From contig JAPHRD010000050.1 in the NCBI GenBank assembly GCA_026196225.1, positions 1 to 40,491 of the forward strand: 40,491 bases of DNA. The letters run 5' to 3'. This DNA comes from Motiliproteus sp. (GTDB taxonomy: Bacteria; Pseudomonadota; Gammaproteobacteria; Pseudomonadales; Balneatricaceae). Shown here piece by piece: positions 1 through 8,388 of this stretch; position 1 is the first letter of the stretch; each line of letters starts with the position of its first letter. Position numbers and translations under genes: made by a program. The notes under the pieces are model-generated. The model was not told the origin of the DNA, did no database searches, and saw only the letters and a program-made list of their open reading frames with translations.

Positions 1-288
1 AAAATAGTCGCTACAGACTTTGGCCTTTTTGAGGACTATCCGGCGCGGATACTCATCGTGGAGCGGAAAACCGTTAGGTTCTTCCAACAAGACTCCGAAT
101 ACATTAGCGCAGACCACCCTCGTCATCGCAATCAGCTATTGCAACAACGAGGGGAACCATACATTTTTGTGCCTGAAGTAAACAATAAAAGTGTTAAGCG
201 ATGGCACGGTTTCTTGTGGGATAGGAAAAAACTAACGCGAGTAATCCGCACATCAGTAGGGTCGCACTGTTGCTTATCGGCACGCTGA
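1..288 (+). other. Open frame running in from the left edge, unidentified
   Basis: Frame 1 is open from the first base of the window to a stop at 286-288, so this could be the C-terminal 95 residues of a protein that starts outside. The other two plus frames hit stops early. I recognise no family in residues such as QLLQQRGEPYIFVPEV. The last 95 bases overlap the 3' end of the convergent lamin-tail gene, whose C-terminal sorting tail looks genuine, so at least that part of this frame is probably a shadow. No terminator is visible between the two. It could be a real partial gene, a decayed gene or non-coding. Confidence 0.2.
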
Positions 289-871
289 TGAAGTTTGAAG
301 ATGGAGCTGCTAAGGCTGTTCCCGGTGTCGGTGTATCTAGTACCAAAAAGTCATTTAAATTATCGTTGGTATCGTAACCGGCGTATTGTCGACTAAGACT
401 AAATCCAGGCGAAATATCTACAGCCGGGTCTCCCTCTCCAGCGAAGAACCCAGAAAGCGAACCATACTGAATGGCATCTACTAACTCTCCAGAAGCACTC
501 CAAAGCTGTAGCGCATCGACTCCATTTTGCCAGTCAACATTGTCCTGGTAGTCGCTCACTGAAGCCAAATCGATTGATGCTTGGGTCGTACTGATCACTA
601 CGAAGCCATCGGTTGGAACGAATAGATTTGTAAAAGTTACTGTTCGGTAAGGGAGGCCAGTACTGCCGTTAATACCCACTAGCTGCCAATCGTTAAGACT
701 TAATCCGGGATCTGCATAGATCTCAGTAAATACTCCGCTGGCATCGCTGCCGGGAAGGTCGTAATAAACCTCCTGAATGACAGGAGTAGCGATAGCAAGA
801 GATGCAAAAGACAACGAAAAAGCGAGAAATACGGCGCGCAGAATTGAGCGCCAAAGAACGAATCCATCCAT
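194..871 (-). CDS. Secreted lamin-tail-domain protein with PEP-CTERM-like C-terminus
   Basis: The predicted protein has 225 residues. Residues 1-28 form a signal peptide (hydrophobic AVFLAFSLSFASLAIA, cleavage near AIA/T). The middle matches the lamin tail domain (LTD) pattern seen in secreted bacterial proteins: VIQEVYYDLPGSD, FTEIYADPGLSLNDWQLVGING and VDALQLWSASGELVDAIQYG. The last 28 residues have a VPISNSATLLMCGLLALVF stretch followed by basic residues. This is the layout of PEP-CTERM sorting signals (VP motif, hydrophobic helix, Arg-rich end), although the usual PEP triplet is replaced by VPI. Exosortase would process such a tail at the inner membrane; no exosortase gene lies in this window. 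The start at 871 is preferred over the longer 946 frame because GGAG lies about 7 nt upstream and the signal peptide begins there. The molecular function is unknown. Confidence 0.7.
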   Translation of the reverse strand: MDGFVLWRSILRAVFLAFSLSFASLAIATPVIQEVYYDLPGSDASGVFTEIYADPGLSLNDWQLVGINGSTGLPYRTVTFTNLFVPTDGFVVISTTQASIDLASVSDYQDNVDWQNGVDALQLWSASGELVDAIQYGSLSGFFAGEGDPAVDISPGFSLSRQYAGYDTNDNLNDFLVLDTPTPGTALAAPSSNFISVPISNSATLLMCGLLALVFSYPTRNRAIA

Positions 872-975
872 GGTGGTTCTCCATATATGTAGAACTTGGT
901 AGTTAATTTGAAGGTAGGCTTTTCGGCTTCCTGCCAATACAAGCAAACCCAGTAGGATAATAGTCTATTTCCTAG

Positions 976-1932
976 CTAGGAGGGAATCTTCAGGGTTTGT
1001 TCTTTTAAATAATGCTGTTGTGCTGATTCAGGTAGCAAGCTATGACGGCGAGCAAGCTCTTGGTGATCGTGATCGTAACCACCACCGATGACACAAGCGA
1101 CGGGTAGGTTTTTACTGCGAGCCCATTCGATCACTCTTTTGTCTCTTTGCTGGACTCCGCTATCGGTAAGTTTCAGATGACCCAGACGATCATCTTCGTG
1201 AACGTCCGAGCCCCCATCGTAGATTACAAAATCTGGATTAATGGCTCGATCAAGTTTGTCTAGTGTGGACTCCAATACCTCAAGATATTGCCCATCACCG
1301 GCATCCTTATCGACTTCAACGTCGAGATCGCTACTCATCTTTTCGAAAGGATAATTGGTCCGAGCATGAATAGAGCAGGTGAAGCATTGCTGTTCGTCTT
1401 CGAGAATTTTAGCAGTGCCGTCTCCTTGATGAACGTCGCAATCGATAATCAGAACCTGTTTGGAGAGCCCGCTTTCAATCAAATATTTCGCTGCGATAGC
1501 AATGTCGTTGAAGACGCAAAAGCCCATACCTTGATCAGCAAAGGCATGGTGGGTGCCACCGGCAAGATGGCAAGCCAGGTCGAATTCCTTTGCTAGCTTA
1601 CAGGTGAGAATTGTACCTCCGACAGCAGTAAAGGTCCGTTTCACCAGTTGTTCTGACCATATCAGGCCTAGTTTTTTCATCTCCCGTTCGCTTATGCGCC
1701 CGGAAGAAAAGCGATCGATATACTCACTGGTGTGAGCCAATTGCATCTGAGATTTGGTAGCAGGGGAGGAGATGAATACGTTCTCGCCTTGTGCTATTCC
1801 TTGCGCTATGAGACGGTCATAGAGCAGTCGATACTTTGCCATTGGGAATCTGTGTTTGGGATTCCAGCTAATAGAATAGTGAGGGCTATAGACAATGGGT
1901 AGGTTTTTGGGGCGATGTTTCACGTGGAACAT
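976..1932 (-). CDS. Histone deacetylase family zinc hydrolase
   Basis: The 318-residue protein belongs to the HDAC/acetoin utilisation/acetylpolyamine amidohydrolase superfamily, which removes acetyl groups from lysine side chains or small amines. Visible active-site elements are the His pair H128-H129 (GGTHHAF), zinc ligands D166 and H168 in DCDVHQGDG, a third acidic ligand D243 in YDGGSDVHEDD, and the transition-state tyrosine Y286 in GGGYD. All are intact, so the enzyme is probably active. The natural substrate cannot be told from sequence. It lies downstream of gmhB with a TAATG overlap, where the gmhB stop and this ATG share one base, so translation is probably coupled. The first six codons (MFHVKH) are formed by a parS-type sequence, so the very N-terminus is dictated by a DNA element rather than by enzyme function. 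Confidence 0.85.
   Translation of the reverse strand: MFHVKHRPKNLPIVYSPHYSISWNPKHRFPMAKYRLLYDRLIAQGIAQGENVFISSPATKSQMQLAHTSEYIDRFSSGRISEREMKKLGLIWSEQLVKRTFTAVGGTILTCKLAKEFDLACHLAGGTHHAFADQGMGFCVFNDIAIAAKYLIESGLSKQVLIIDCDVHQGDGTAKILEDEQQCFTCSIHARTNYPFEKMSSDLDVEVDKDAGDGQYLEVLESTLDKLDRAINPDFVIYDGGSDVHEDDRLGHLKLTDSGVQQRDKRVIEWARSKNLPVACVIGGGYDHDHQELARRHSLLPESAQQHYLKEQTLKIPS
1916..1931. promoter_or_regulatory. parS: parS centromere-like site (ParB binding)
   Basis: The 16-bp sequence TGTTTCACGTGGAACA reads TGTTCCACGTGAAACA on the other strand, which fits the known bacterial parS consensus TGTTNCACGTGAAACA exactly. ParB/Spo0J binds such sites near oriC and loads condensin for chromosome segregation. 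The site overlaps the start codon and first codons of the HDAC-family gene. Its presence, together with origin-proximal synteny (glyQS, trkA, rsmB, fmt, def, dprA, hemF, aroE), suggests the window lies close to oriC. Binding itself is inferred. Confidence 0.85.
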
Positions 1933-2468
1933 TAAGCCAGAATTGAATCTACAGCAGTTGAAAGGTCGTCAAAGATAGTAACGTTTTCGAGCCCTAATCC
2001 TTTGTCTAAAGTGCGCTGGCCTTTGCCGGTCTTAACCAAAATTGGTGTGCAGTTTTTGCTAATGGCTACCTGCATGTCCTTCTTGGTGTCACCGACAAAA
2101 ATGGCGCCTTCTGCGCTGACGTTTAGAATCTGTTCAATCTGATCCACCAGTCCGGGGAGGGGCTTTCGGCAGTCGCAATTGTCATCGGGATGGTGGGGAC
2201 AGAAGGCAATAGTCGAAATGCTTCCACCTTGTTTCTCAACCAGAGATATCATTTTCTGGTGCATTGCTTCGAGAGTTTCCAGGCTAAAATAACCGCGAGC
2301 GAGTCCGGATTGATTGGTTGCTATGGCGATAGTGAAACCAGCTTTGCTGAGGCGACCGATCGCCTCGATGCTTCCGGGAATGGGATGCCACTCAGCAACG
2401 CTTTTGATGTAGTTGTCAGAGTCTTCATTAATCACACCGTCTCGATCGAGTATTACTAGCTTGTTCAT
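1932..2468 (-). CDS. gmhB: D-glycero-D-manno-heptose 1,7-bisphosphate 7-phosphatase
   Basis: The 178-residue HAD-superfamily phosphatase removes the 7-phosphate in ADP-heptose synthesis for the lipopolysaccharide inner core, in the cytoplasm. It has the catalytic DRDG motif (D8, D10), the ATNQSG motif II region, the family's zinc-binding pattern CPHHPDDNCDCRKP and the VGDTKKD motif near the C-terminus. Length is normal for GmhB. In Pseudomonas gmhB also lies beside glyS-glyQ. It is the upstream partner of the HDAC-family gene through a TAATG junction. A GGGA ribosome site precedes the ATG. A terminator-bearing gap separates it from glyS, so it probably has its own promoter. Confidence 0.9.
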   Translation of the reverse strand: MNKLVILDRDGVINEDSDNYIKSVAEWHPIPGSIEAIGRLSKAGFTIAIATNQSGLARGYFSLETLEAMHQKMISLVEKQGGSISTIAFCPHHPDDNCDCRKPLPGLVDQIEQILNVSAEGAIFVGDTKKDMQVAISKNCTPILVKTGKGQRTLDKGLGLENVTIFDDLSTAVDSILA

Positions 2469-2611
2469 TCTGGTCCCGGTTTTTGTGAATGCTTAGGCAT
2501 TGGGTGGGTGATTATAACATGGGGTGTTCTGCGGTAGATTCGTCTTGTTTAGCTTTTGGGTGTAGATGCTGAGAACTAAGGTTAAAGTTTATTGGCCAAT
2601 GGGCTAGGTGC

Positions 2612-2638
2612 AAAAAAGCCGGCGAGTGCCGGCTTTTT
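2612..2638. terminator. Bidirectional intrinsic terminator after glyS
   Basis: A perfect GCCGGC/GCCGGC stem with loop GAGT is flanked by an A6 tract on one side and a T5 tract on the other. It lies just past the glyS stop codon and terminates the glyQS operon on the minus strand. The rest of the 191-bp gap up to gmhB shows no other clear element. Confidence 0.85.
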
Positions 2639-2659
2639 AAATTGAGCAAAGGGCGCGTT

Positions 2660-4735
2660 TTAGCCAAGCAGTGCTATATCTGCAACCAAGAGGAACTGTT
2701 CTCGTAGTTTTTTCAGAAGGCAGATACGGTTGTTGCGTACGGCTTCGTCTTCGGCCATCACCATGACTTCGTCAAAGAAGCAGTCGATGCTGGCTTGTAG
2801 GCTGGCAAGATTCTCCAAAACAGACTTGTAGTCCGATTGGCTCATCAGTGAATCTAGGTCGCTGCTTAGAGCGGTGATCTCATTGAATAGCGCCTGTTCG
2901 GCCTGTTCCTGAAGGAGGCTCTCTTGCGGTTGCTGATCACCACTGTCTGCCTGCTTGCTAAGGATGTTGGCAACACGTTTGTTAGCTGCTGCCAGCGCTT
3001 CCGCTTGAGGTAGGGTGCGGAAGAAGTTAACCGCTTTTACTCGCTGATCAAACTCAAGAGGCTTGCTTGGGTTGGTCGCTTTTACAGCCAGGAATACTTC
3101 TACAGGGACCCCTTCGTCGTTGTACCAGGCGCGGAAGCGGTCAAGCATAAATTCCAGCACTGTGTTTTCCAGCCCATCAAGGGCGGGCAGGTCGCTGTAG
3201 TTTTTGGTGGCCTCTGTTAGTAGTTCAGCCAGGTCCAGGTCGAGTTCCTTCTCCACCAGGATACGCAAAACGCCGATTGCGGAACGTCTTAGTGCAAAGG
3301 GGTCTTTGCTTCCGGTAGGAGGTTGGTTGATACCAAACAGGCCTACTAAGGTGTCGACACGATCGGCGATGGCGAGGGCCTGTCCGGTCTTACTGGCGGG
3401 TAGTTTATCGCCTGAGAATTTTGGCAGATACTGCTCGAAGATCGCCTCTGCTACTTCGCTGGGTTCGCCATCGTTATTGGCGTAGTGATAGCCCATTAAG
3501 CCTTGCAGGTCAGAGAACTCCAGAACCATCTCGCTAACCAGGTCGGTCTTGGCTAGTTGGCCGGCTCTGGCGGCCCAGTCGCCATTCCCTTCGATCTTTG
3601 AGGCGATGTAGGCAGCGAGCTTGGAAACCCGCTGAGCCTTCTCATAAACCGTCCCCAGCTGGTTTTGGAATACGATCGGCTTGAGTTTTTCGATGCGGGA
3701 TTCGAGGCTGCTCTTCTTATCGGTTTCGAAGAAGAAAGCGGCATCGGCAAGTCGAGGCCGGATAACCCGTTCGTTACCGGAGATCACTTGTTGGGGGTCG
3801 GTGCTTTCGATATTGCTGATAGTAATGAAGTAGGGCTGAATATTTCCCGCTTCGTCGGCCACGTGGAAATACTTCTGATGTTCTTTCATGGAGGAGATCA
3901 GTGCTTCGGCAGGGACGTCCAGGAAGCGTTCCTCAAAACGGCCGGCGAGCGCTACGGGCCATTCAACCAGGGCGGTAACTTCGTCCAGAAGCGCTGGATC
4001 GATAACAGCTTTGCCACCAATGTTCTGGGCAGCCAGCTCTACCTGTTCGGCGATATTGTCCCGGCGCTGATTGAAGTCGGCGATAACATAACCGCTGTCA
4101 GAAAGGATATTCTCGTACTCTGAGGGTGCGATCAGTTCAATGCTTTTGTTGTAATGGAACCGGTGGCCAAAGGTTTTTCGATCAGTCTTGTGGCCCAGGA
4201 TTTCGGCATCGATTACCTCGTCACCGAAGATCATCAGGCACCAATGAGCGGGGCGAACAAACTCAACTCGACTGGCACCCCAGCGCATCCGTTTTGGAAT
4301 TGGCAGTGCATCCAGCGCCTGCTGCATGAGCGGCGCCAGTTTGTCGTTGATGGATTGTTCCGCTTCTTGGCGGCTAAAGCTCATCTTGCCATTGACCTCT
4401 TCCAGGTCAGCTACAGCAGCACCGCATTTCTTGGCAAAGCCTTGTAGTGCTTTGCTGGGATTACCATCAGCATCGAAGCAGATTTTGGCGGGTGGGCCAG
4501 TGACGGTAGTGGTCTTGCTGGGGGTGTGAGTGGGTAATTTCTCAATCAGTAATGCCAGGCGTCTGGGTGTAGCAAAAGAGCGAATGTTGGCGCTATCGAG
4601 CAGCTCAGAAGCATCACCAAAGATCTCCTTGAGACCTTTCTCTACAGTCGCCTGAAAGGCAGCAGAAAGTGACTTGAGTGCTTTTGGAGGTAGCTCTTCA
4701 GTACCCAGTTCAAAAAGAAAATCACGTGCTTCCAT
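2660..4735 (-). CDS. glyS: Glycyl-tRNA synthetase beta subunit
   Basis: This is the 691-residue beta chain of the bacterial alpha2-beta2 glycyl-tRNA synthetase, which with GlyQ charges tRNA-Gly in the cytoplasm. The N-terminal FLFELGTEELPPKAL is the family signature. The central HD-like region with EMVLEFSDLQGLMGYHYA and GSKDPFALRR is typical, and the C-terminal DALR-type anticodon-binding region ends with a helical tail (FFDEVMVMAEDEAVRNNR). Length is as expected. The start codon overlaps the glyQ stop in a TAATG junction, consistent with balanced, coupled synthesis of both subunits. Confidence 0.97.
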   Translation of the reverse strand: MEARDFLFELGTEELPPKALKSLSAAFQATVEKGLKEIFGDASELLDSANIRSFATPRRLALLIEKLPTHTPSKTTTVTGPPAKICFDADGNPSKALQGFAKKCGAAVADLEEVNGKMSFSRQEAEQSINDKLAPLMQQALDALPIPKRMRWGASRVEFVRPAHWCLMIFGDEVIDAEILGHKTDRKTFGHRFHYNKSIELIAPSEYENILSDSGYVIADFNQRRDNIAEQVELAAQNIGGKAVIDPALLDEVTALVEWPVALAGRFEERFLDVPAEALISSMKEHQKYFHVADEAGNIQPYFITISNIESTDPQQVISGNERVIRPRLADAAFFFETDKKSSLESRIEKLKPIVFQNQLGTVYEKAQRVSKLAAYIASKIEGNGDWAARAGQLAKTDLVSEMVLEFSDLQGLMGYHYANNDGEPSEVAEAIFEQYLPKFSGDKLPASKTGQALAIADRVDTLVGLFGINQPPTGSKDPFALRRSAIGVLRILVEKELDLDLAELLTEATKNYSDLPALDGLENTVLEFMLDRFRAWYNDEGVPVEVFLAVKATNPSKPLEFDQRVKAVNFFRTLPQAEALAAANKRVANILSKQADSGDQQPQESLLQEQAEQALFNEITALSSDLDSLMSQSDYKSVLENLASLQASIDCFFDEVMVMAEDEAVRNNRICLLKKLREQFLLVADIALLG

Positions 4736-5685
4736 TAGTTTTCTCCCCCTTCAGCAGCAAGTAGTTCTGCCCGTAGAGCTTCACTGGCCAGCGGGAAGCC
4801 TTTCTGTTTTCGGGTTTCGTAATAGGTTTCGCAAACGGCGCGGGCCAGGGTGCGAACGCGAAGAATATAGCGTTGGCGTTCTGTGACCGAGATAGCGTGG
4901 CGAGCATCCAGCAAGTTGAACGTATGGGAGGCCTTCATGACCATCTCATAGGCGGGCAGGGCCAGACCTTTTTCGATCAAACGCTTTGATTCTTTTTCGT
5001 AGGTGTCGAAGCACTGGAACAGAAACGGGACATCAGCTTCTTCAAAGTTGTAGGTGGACATCTCCACTTCGTTTTGGTGGAAGACATCTCCGTAAGTCAC
5101 TTTGCCAGAGGGGCCATCAGTCCAAACAAGGTCGTAGATGCTGTCTACGCCTTGCAGGTACATGGCAATACGTTCGAGGCCGTAGGTGATCTCGCCGGTT
5201 ACTGGGTAGCATTCTAATCCACCGACCTGTTGGAAGTATGTGAATTGGGTCACTTCCATGCCGTTCAGCCAGACTTCCCAGCCCAAGCCCCAAGCTCCCA
5301 GAGTTGGGGATTCCCAGTTGTCCTCAACAAAACGGATGTCGTGAATAGTCGGGTCGATGCCCAGTGTCTTCAGAGACTCCAGATAGAGTTCTTGAATATT
5401 GTCTGGAGACGGCTTCATAACTACTTGAAACTGGTAGTAGTGCTGTAAGCGATTAGGATTTTCACCGTAGCGGCCATCGGTAGGGCGGCGGCAAGGTTGG
5501 ACATAAGCCGCGTTCCAGGTTTCTGGGCCAACAGCCCGCAGTGTGGTGGCGGGGTGGAAAGTACCGGCACCAACCTCCATATCCAACGGCTGGATGATCA
5601 CACAGCCTTTATCCGCCCAATAGTTCTGCAGCGCCATAATCAGCCCCTGGAAGGTACTGACATCGACTATTTGTTTGTCGCTCAC
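4735..5685 (-). CDS. glyQ: Glycyl-tRNA synthetase alpha subunit
   Basis: The 316-residue catalytic alpha chain activates glycine with ATP and forms the aminoacyl-adenylate; it works as a complex with GlyS. The sequence is highly conserved: [54 protein letters not shown] and [23 protein letters not shown] cover the class II synthetase motifs. The start at 5685 ([13 protein letters not shown]) matches family N-termini. It is the first gene of the glyQS operon. A TATAAT-like hexamer and a palindrome lie about 50-75 bp upstream. Confidence 0.97.
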   Translation of the reverse strand: MSDKQIVDVSTFQGLIMALQNYWADKGCVIIQPLDMEVGAGTFHPATTLRAVGPETWNAAYVQPCRRPTDGRYGENPNRLQHYYQFQVVMKPSPDNIQELYLESLKTLGIDPTIHDIRFVEDNWESPTLGAWGLGWEVWLNGMEVTQFTYFQQVGGLECYPVTGEITYGLERIAMYLQGVDSIYDLVWTDGPSGKVTYGDVFHQNEVEMSTYNFEEADVPFLFQCFDTYEKESKRLIEKGLALPAYEMVMKASHTFNLLDARHAISVTERQRYILRVRTLARAVCETYYETRKQKGFPLASEALRAELLAAEGGEN

Positions 5686-5732
5686 TTAGTTCACCATCTG
5701 TGGTTGTAGACAACTCGTTTCACCGGAAGCGG

Positions 5733-5760
5733 GCATTATACATTATCTCCTAGATAATGC
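5733..5760 (-). promoter_or_regulatory. Palindrome next to a TATAAT-like box upstream of glyQ
   Basis: CATTATCT at 5741-5748 and AGATAATG at 5752-5759 form an 8-bp inverted repeat with a 3-bp spacer. Immediately downstream in the glyQ direction is TATAAT (5740 to 5735). A matching -35 hexamer is not visible at 17 bp. The palindrome lies where an operator could sit, but it may be only an AT-rich coincidence. Confidence 0.35.
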
Positions 5761-5872
5761 GGGTGTTAGGGCCTATTCGTTGGTCAAAAATAGCGCTGTG
5801 GATAAGCGGTGGATGGTTGTGTATATCAGATCGGGATTGGGGTGAGAAAAAGACTGCTGAAAATAGTGCTTA

Positions 5873-6448
5873 TCATGCTTTACGAGCTACCAGATAGGCC
5901 TGGTTTCGTAGCCCTTTTCCAAGGTCGCCGCAGTCTTGCTCTTCCCGATAGGCAACAAGGTTAAGAGGAACGAAAAGGCTCAATAATTCGCCTCGCTCAA
6001 GTAGGAAGGCGGAGTTGCTGGGGCCGGAGGATTGAGTCTTTAACTGGGTAAAGGTTTGGTAAAAAAGTAGGCCGCCTGGACGTAAGGCTTCGATGATCGA
6101 TGGACAGAGACTGCGCTCAAGGAACGCGCTGACACAGATGAGATCGTAGCTGGAGGAGGGAAGTGGCGCTTGTTCGATATCCCGTTGTTGTGCAGATATG
6201 TTTACGCCACGCTGCTGGGCAAAGGTGTTCAGCTTGTTTATCGCCACAGAAGACAAGTCCCAGGCATCGACCTCAAGACCTTGTTGGGCAAGTAACAGGG
6301 CGTTGCCACCCAGTCCGCAGGCAAGTTCTAATGCCCGCCCATGGTTTGGAATTAAGTGCAGATTGTCTTTCAAAACCTGGGCGGGCTGATTGCTTTCGGA
6401 AGCATTCTGATAACGCTTATCCCATTTATTCTGCAGCGCTGCCGACAC
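5873..6448 (-). CDS. SAM-dependent methyltransferase, TehB/class I type
   Basis: The 191-residue class I methyltransferase has the glycine-rich SAM motif LELACGLGGNALLLAQQG (about residues 39-56), an acidic end of strand 2 (VDAWDLS), and the later motifs YDLICVSAFLERSLCPSIIEALRPGGLLFYQTF. The fold is that of the TehB/thiopurine or UbiE-like small methyltransferases; the substrate cannot be assigned. The start is GTG at 6448 with GGGAG upstream, two bases after the ybaK stop, so it is the last gene of a trkA-trkH-ybaK-methyltransferase transcription unit. A 187-bp gap lies between it and glyQ. Confidence 0.8.
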   Translation of the reverse strand: MSAALQNKWDKRYQNASESNQPAQVLKDNLHLIPNHGRALELACGLGGNALLLAQQGLEVDAWDLSSVAINKLNTFAQQRGVNISAQQRDIEQAPLPSSSYDLICVSAFLERSLCPSIIEALRPGGLLFYQTFTQLKTQSSGPSNSAFLLERGELLSLFVPLNLVAYREEQDCGDLGKGLRNQAYLVARKA

Positions 6449-6450
6449 CC

Positions 6451-6930
6451 TTAGTCTCCCCGTGCAATGACTGAAAATTTCGCCTGGGTCAGCCTGGCCA
6501 AGTCTTGGGGAGAGAGTTCAATCTCTAAGCCACGGCGGCCGGCACTGACGAAAATAGTGGTTTGTGCCTCAGCGCTTTTGTCGATCAATGTAGGCAAGCG
6601 TTTCTTCTGACCCAGTGGCGAGATTCCACCGAGGATATAACCGGTAGCCCGCTGTGCTTCATTGGGATCGGCCATCGCTATTTTCTTTGCCTTAAGACTC
6701 TTGCTCATGGCCTTAAGATCCAGACTGCCTGCAACCGGAACCACAGCTACTGCTAAATCTTTCGGGTTTCCATTCAGTTCTACCAGCAGCGTTTTGAAGA
6801 CTTGCTGGGGATTGAGATCGAGGGCTTCAGCCGCTTCAGTACCGTAGGATTTGGACTTTGGGTCGTGCTGATAGCTGTGGGTGTTAAATGCTATTTTGGC
6901 CTTTTTAGCGGAGTTGATCGCAGGGGTCAT
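6451..6930 (-). CDS. ybaK: YbaK/EbsC-type Cys-tRNA(Pro) deacylase
   Basis: The 159-residue editing protein of the YbaK family hydrolyses mischarged Cys-tRNA-Pro in the cytoplasm. Family features are [21 protein letters not shown] at the start, [43 protein letters not shown] with the conserved lysine region, and [22 protein letters not shown]. The reading frame extends 29 codons further upstream. The ATG at 6930 is chosen because it overlaps the trkH stop as TAATG, has GGAG upstream and matches family length. It is cotranscribed with trkH. Confidence 0.9.
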   Translation of the reverse strand: MTPAINSAKKAKIAFNTHSYQHDPKSKSYGTEAAEALDLNPQQVFKTLLVELNGNPKDLAVAVVPVAGSLDLKAMSKSLKAKKIAMADPNEAQRATGYILGGISPLGQKKRLPTLIDKSAEAQTTIFVSAGRRGLEIELSPQDLARLTQAKFSVIARGD

Positions 6931-8378
6931 TAGCGTCTCCAGAATACTGGTGTGAAGAGAACCAGCAGGGTAAACACTTCCAGTCGTCCCAATAGCATTG
7001 AGAAACAGAGAATCCATTTGGCGGGGTCGTTGAGATTCCCGTAATGGGCTGCTACATCACCCAGGCCGGGGCCGAGGTTGTTAAGGGTGGCACCGATGGC
7101 AGTCCATGCGGTGACCTGGTCCAATCCGGTGGATAACAAGGCAATCAGCATCACCACGAAGACGATCAGGTACACTGAAAAGAATCCCCAGACCGCTTCT
7201 GCTACCCGATCCGAAATCGGACGGTTGCCCAGTTTAATTGGGATGATAGCATTGGGGTGCATTAGCCGCTTAACTTCACGGAGGCCCTGTTTAAGGATGA
7301 TCAGGATTCGGATTACCTTCATTCCGCCACCGGTTGATCCGGCGCAGCCGCCAGCAAAGGCGGCAACGAAAAGCAGGAAGGGCAGCATGGTCGGCCACTG
7401 GGCAAAGTCAGCGGTGGCAAATCCTGTGGTGGTTGCAATCGATACCACTTCAAAAATCGCCTTGCGGAATGTTTCGATACCTTCGTAGGTGTCGTGGATC
7501 ATCAGTACTGCAGTGGTGAACAGAGTGATGGATCCCAGTATCGCGATATAGAATTGGAACTCCGGATCGGTCCAGTAGTGCCAGAAGGAGCGAAGTCTCC
7601 AGGCGGTAAAGTGGAGAGCGAAGTTGACCGCTGAGATCACCATAAAGAATATTGCGATCGCTTCAATCGTGGGGTTATCGAAATAACCGATACTGGCATC
7701 GTGGGTAGAGAATCCACCAATGGCGACCGTCGAGAAGCTGTGGCAGATAGCGTCAAACAGTGTCATTCCAGCAGCCCAGTAACCCAAGGTGCAGAGTATG
7801 GTCAGTGACAGATAGATATACCAAAGGGCTTTAGCCGTCTCGGTAATCCGTGGGGTTAGCTTGGAGTCTTTGACCGGCCCCGGTGTTTCAGCACGATAGA
7901 GCTGCATACCACCGATACCGAGCATGGGCAGAATGGCGACTGCTAATACGATGATTCCCATACCGCCGAACCACTGCAGTTGTTGCCGGTAGTAGAGGAT
8001 GGATTGGGGCAGCGAGTCGATGCCGGTAATCACCGTGGCACCGGTGGTCGTCAAACCGGATAGGGACTCGAAGATGGCATCAACTACAGAGAGGTGAGGG
8101 GTCTCCGACAACATCAGCGGAATTGCCCCGAAGATCCCCAGTACCGTCCAGAACAGGACCGTAATCAGGAAGCCGTCTCGGGTCCGCAAGTCTTGCCGTA
8201 CACGGTAGACCGGCGCCCAGAGTATAAACCCGGTCAACAGGGTGATGCAGAAGGCGATAATAAAAGGTAGTGATGCACCGTCTTGGTAAATATAGGAAAT
8301 CAGTACTGGCGGAGCCATGCTGAAGCTGAACAGCATCAACAGGATTCCGAGGATGCGTAAGATGACACGAAAGTGCAT
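6930..8378 (-). CDS. trkH: Trk potassium uptake protein, membrane subunit TrkH
   Basis: This is a 482-residue inner-membrane potassium channel subunit with the fourfold pore repeat of the Trk/Ktr/HKT superfamily. Four selectivity-filter segments are visible: [38 protein letters not shown] and [12 protein letters not shown]. About ten to twelve hydrophobic helices are present, starting with [20 protein letters not shown]. It lies directly downstream of trkA (10-bp gap), which encodes the cytoplasmic regulatory ring, and the ribosome site GGAG is clear. In Pseudomonas trkA and trkH are usually apart, so the trkA-trkH pairing here is a local feature. Confidence 0.95.
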   Translation of the reverse strand: MHFRVILRILGILLMLFSFSMAPPVLISYIYQDGASLPFIIAFCITLLTGFILWAPVYRVRQDLRTRDGFLITVLFWTVLGIFGAIPLMLSETPHLSVVDAIFESLSGLTTTGATVITGIDSLPQSILYYRQQLQWFGGMGIIVLAVAILPMLGIGGMQLYRAETPGPVKDSKLTPRITETAKALWYIYLSLTILCTLGYWAAGMTLFDAICHSFSTVAIGGFSTHDASIGYFDNPTIEAIAIFFMVISAVNFALHFTAWRLRSFWHYWTDPEFQFYIAILGSITLFTTAVLMIHDTYEGIETFRKAIFEVVSIATTTGFATADFAQWPTMLPFLLFVAAFAGGCAGSTGGGMKVIRILIILKQGLREVKRLMHPNAIIPIKLGNRPISDRVAEAVWGFFSVYLIVFVVMLIALLSTGLDQVTAWTAIGATLNNLGPGLGDVAAHYGNLNDPAKWILCFSMLLGRLEVFTLLVLFTPVFWRR

Positions 8379-8388
8379 GTCCGTACTC

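Noticed and set aside
971-980. CCTAGCTAGG palindrome near the HDAC gene end as terminator
   Set aside because: There is no loop or T tract and it overlaps the coding end; too short for a function to be claimed.
4126-4529. Several plus-strand frames inside glyS
   Set aside because: They are shadows of the conserved minus-strand synthetase gene with no recognisable protein features.
6931-7017. Longer N-terminus for YbaK
   Set aside because: It lies inside the trkH coding sequence, lacks family similarity, and the ATG at 6930 has a TAATG coupling and GGAG.
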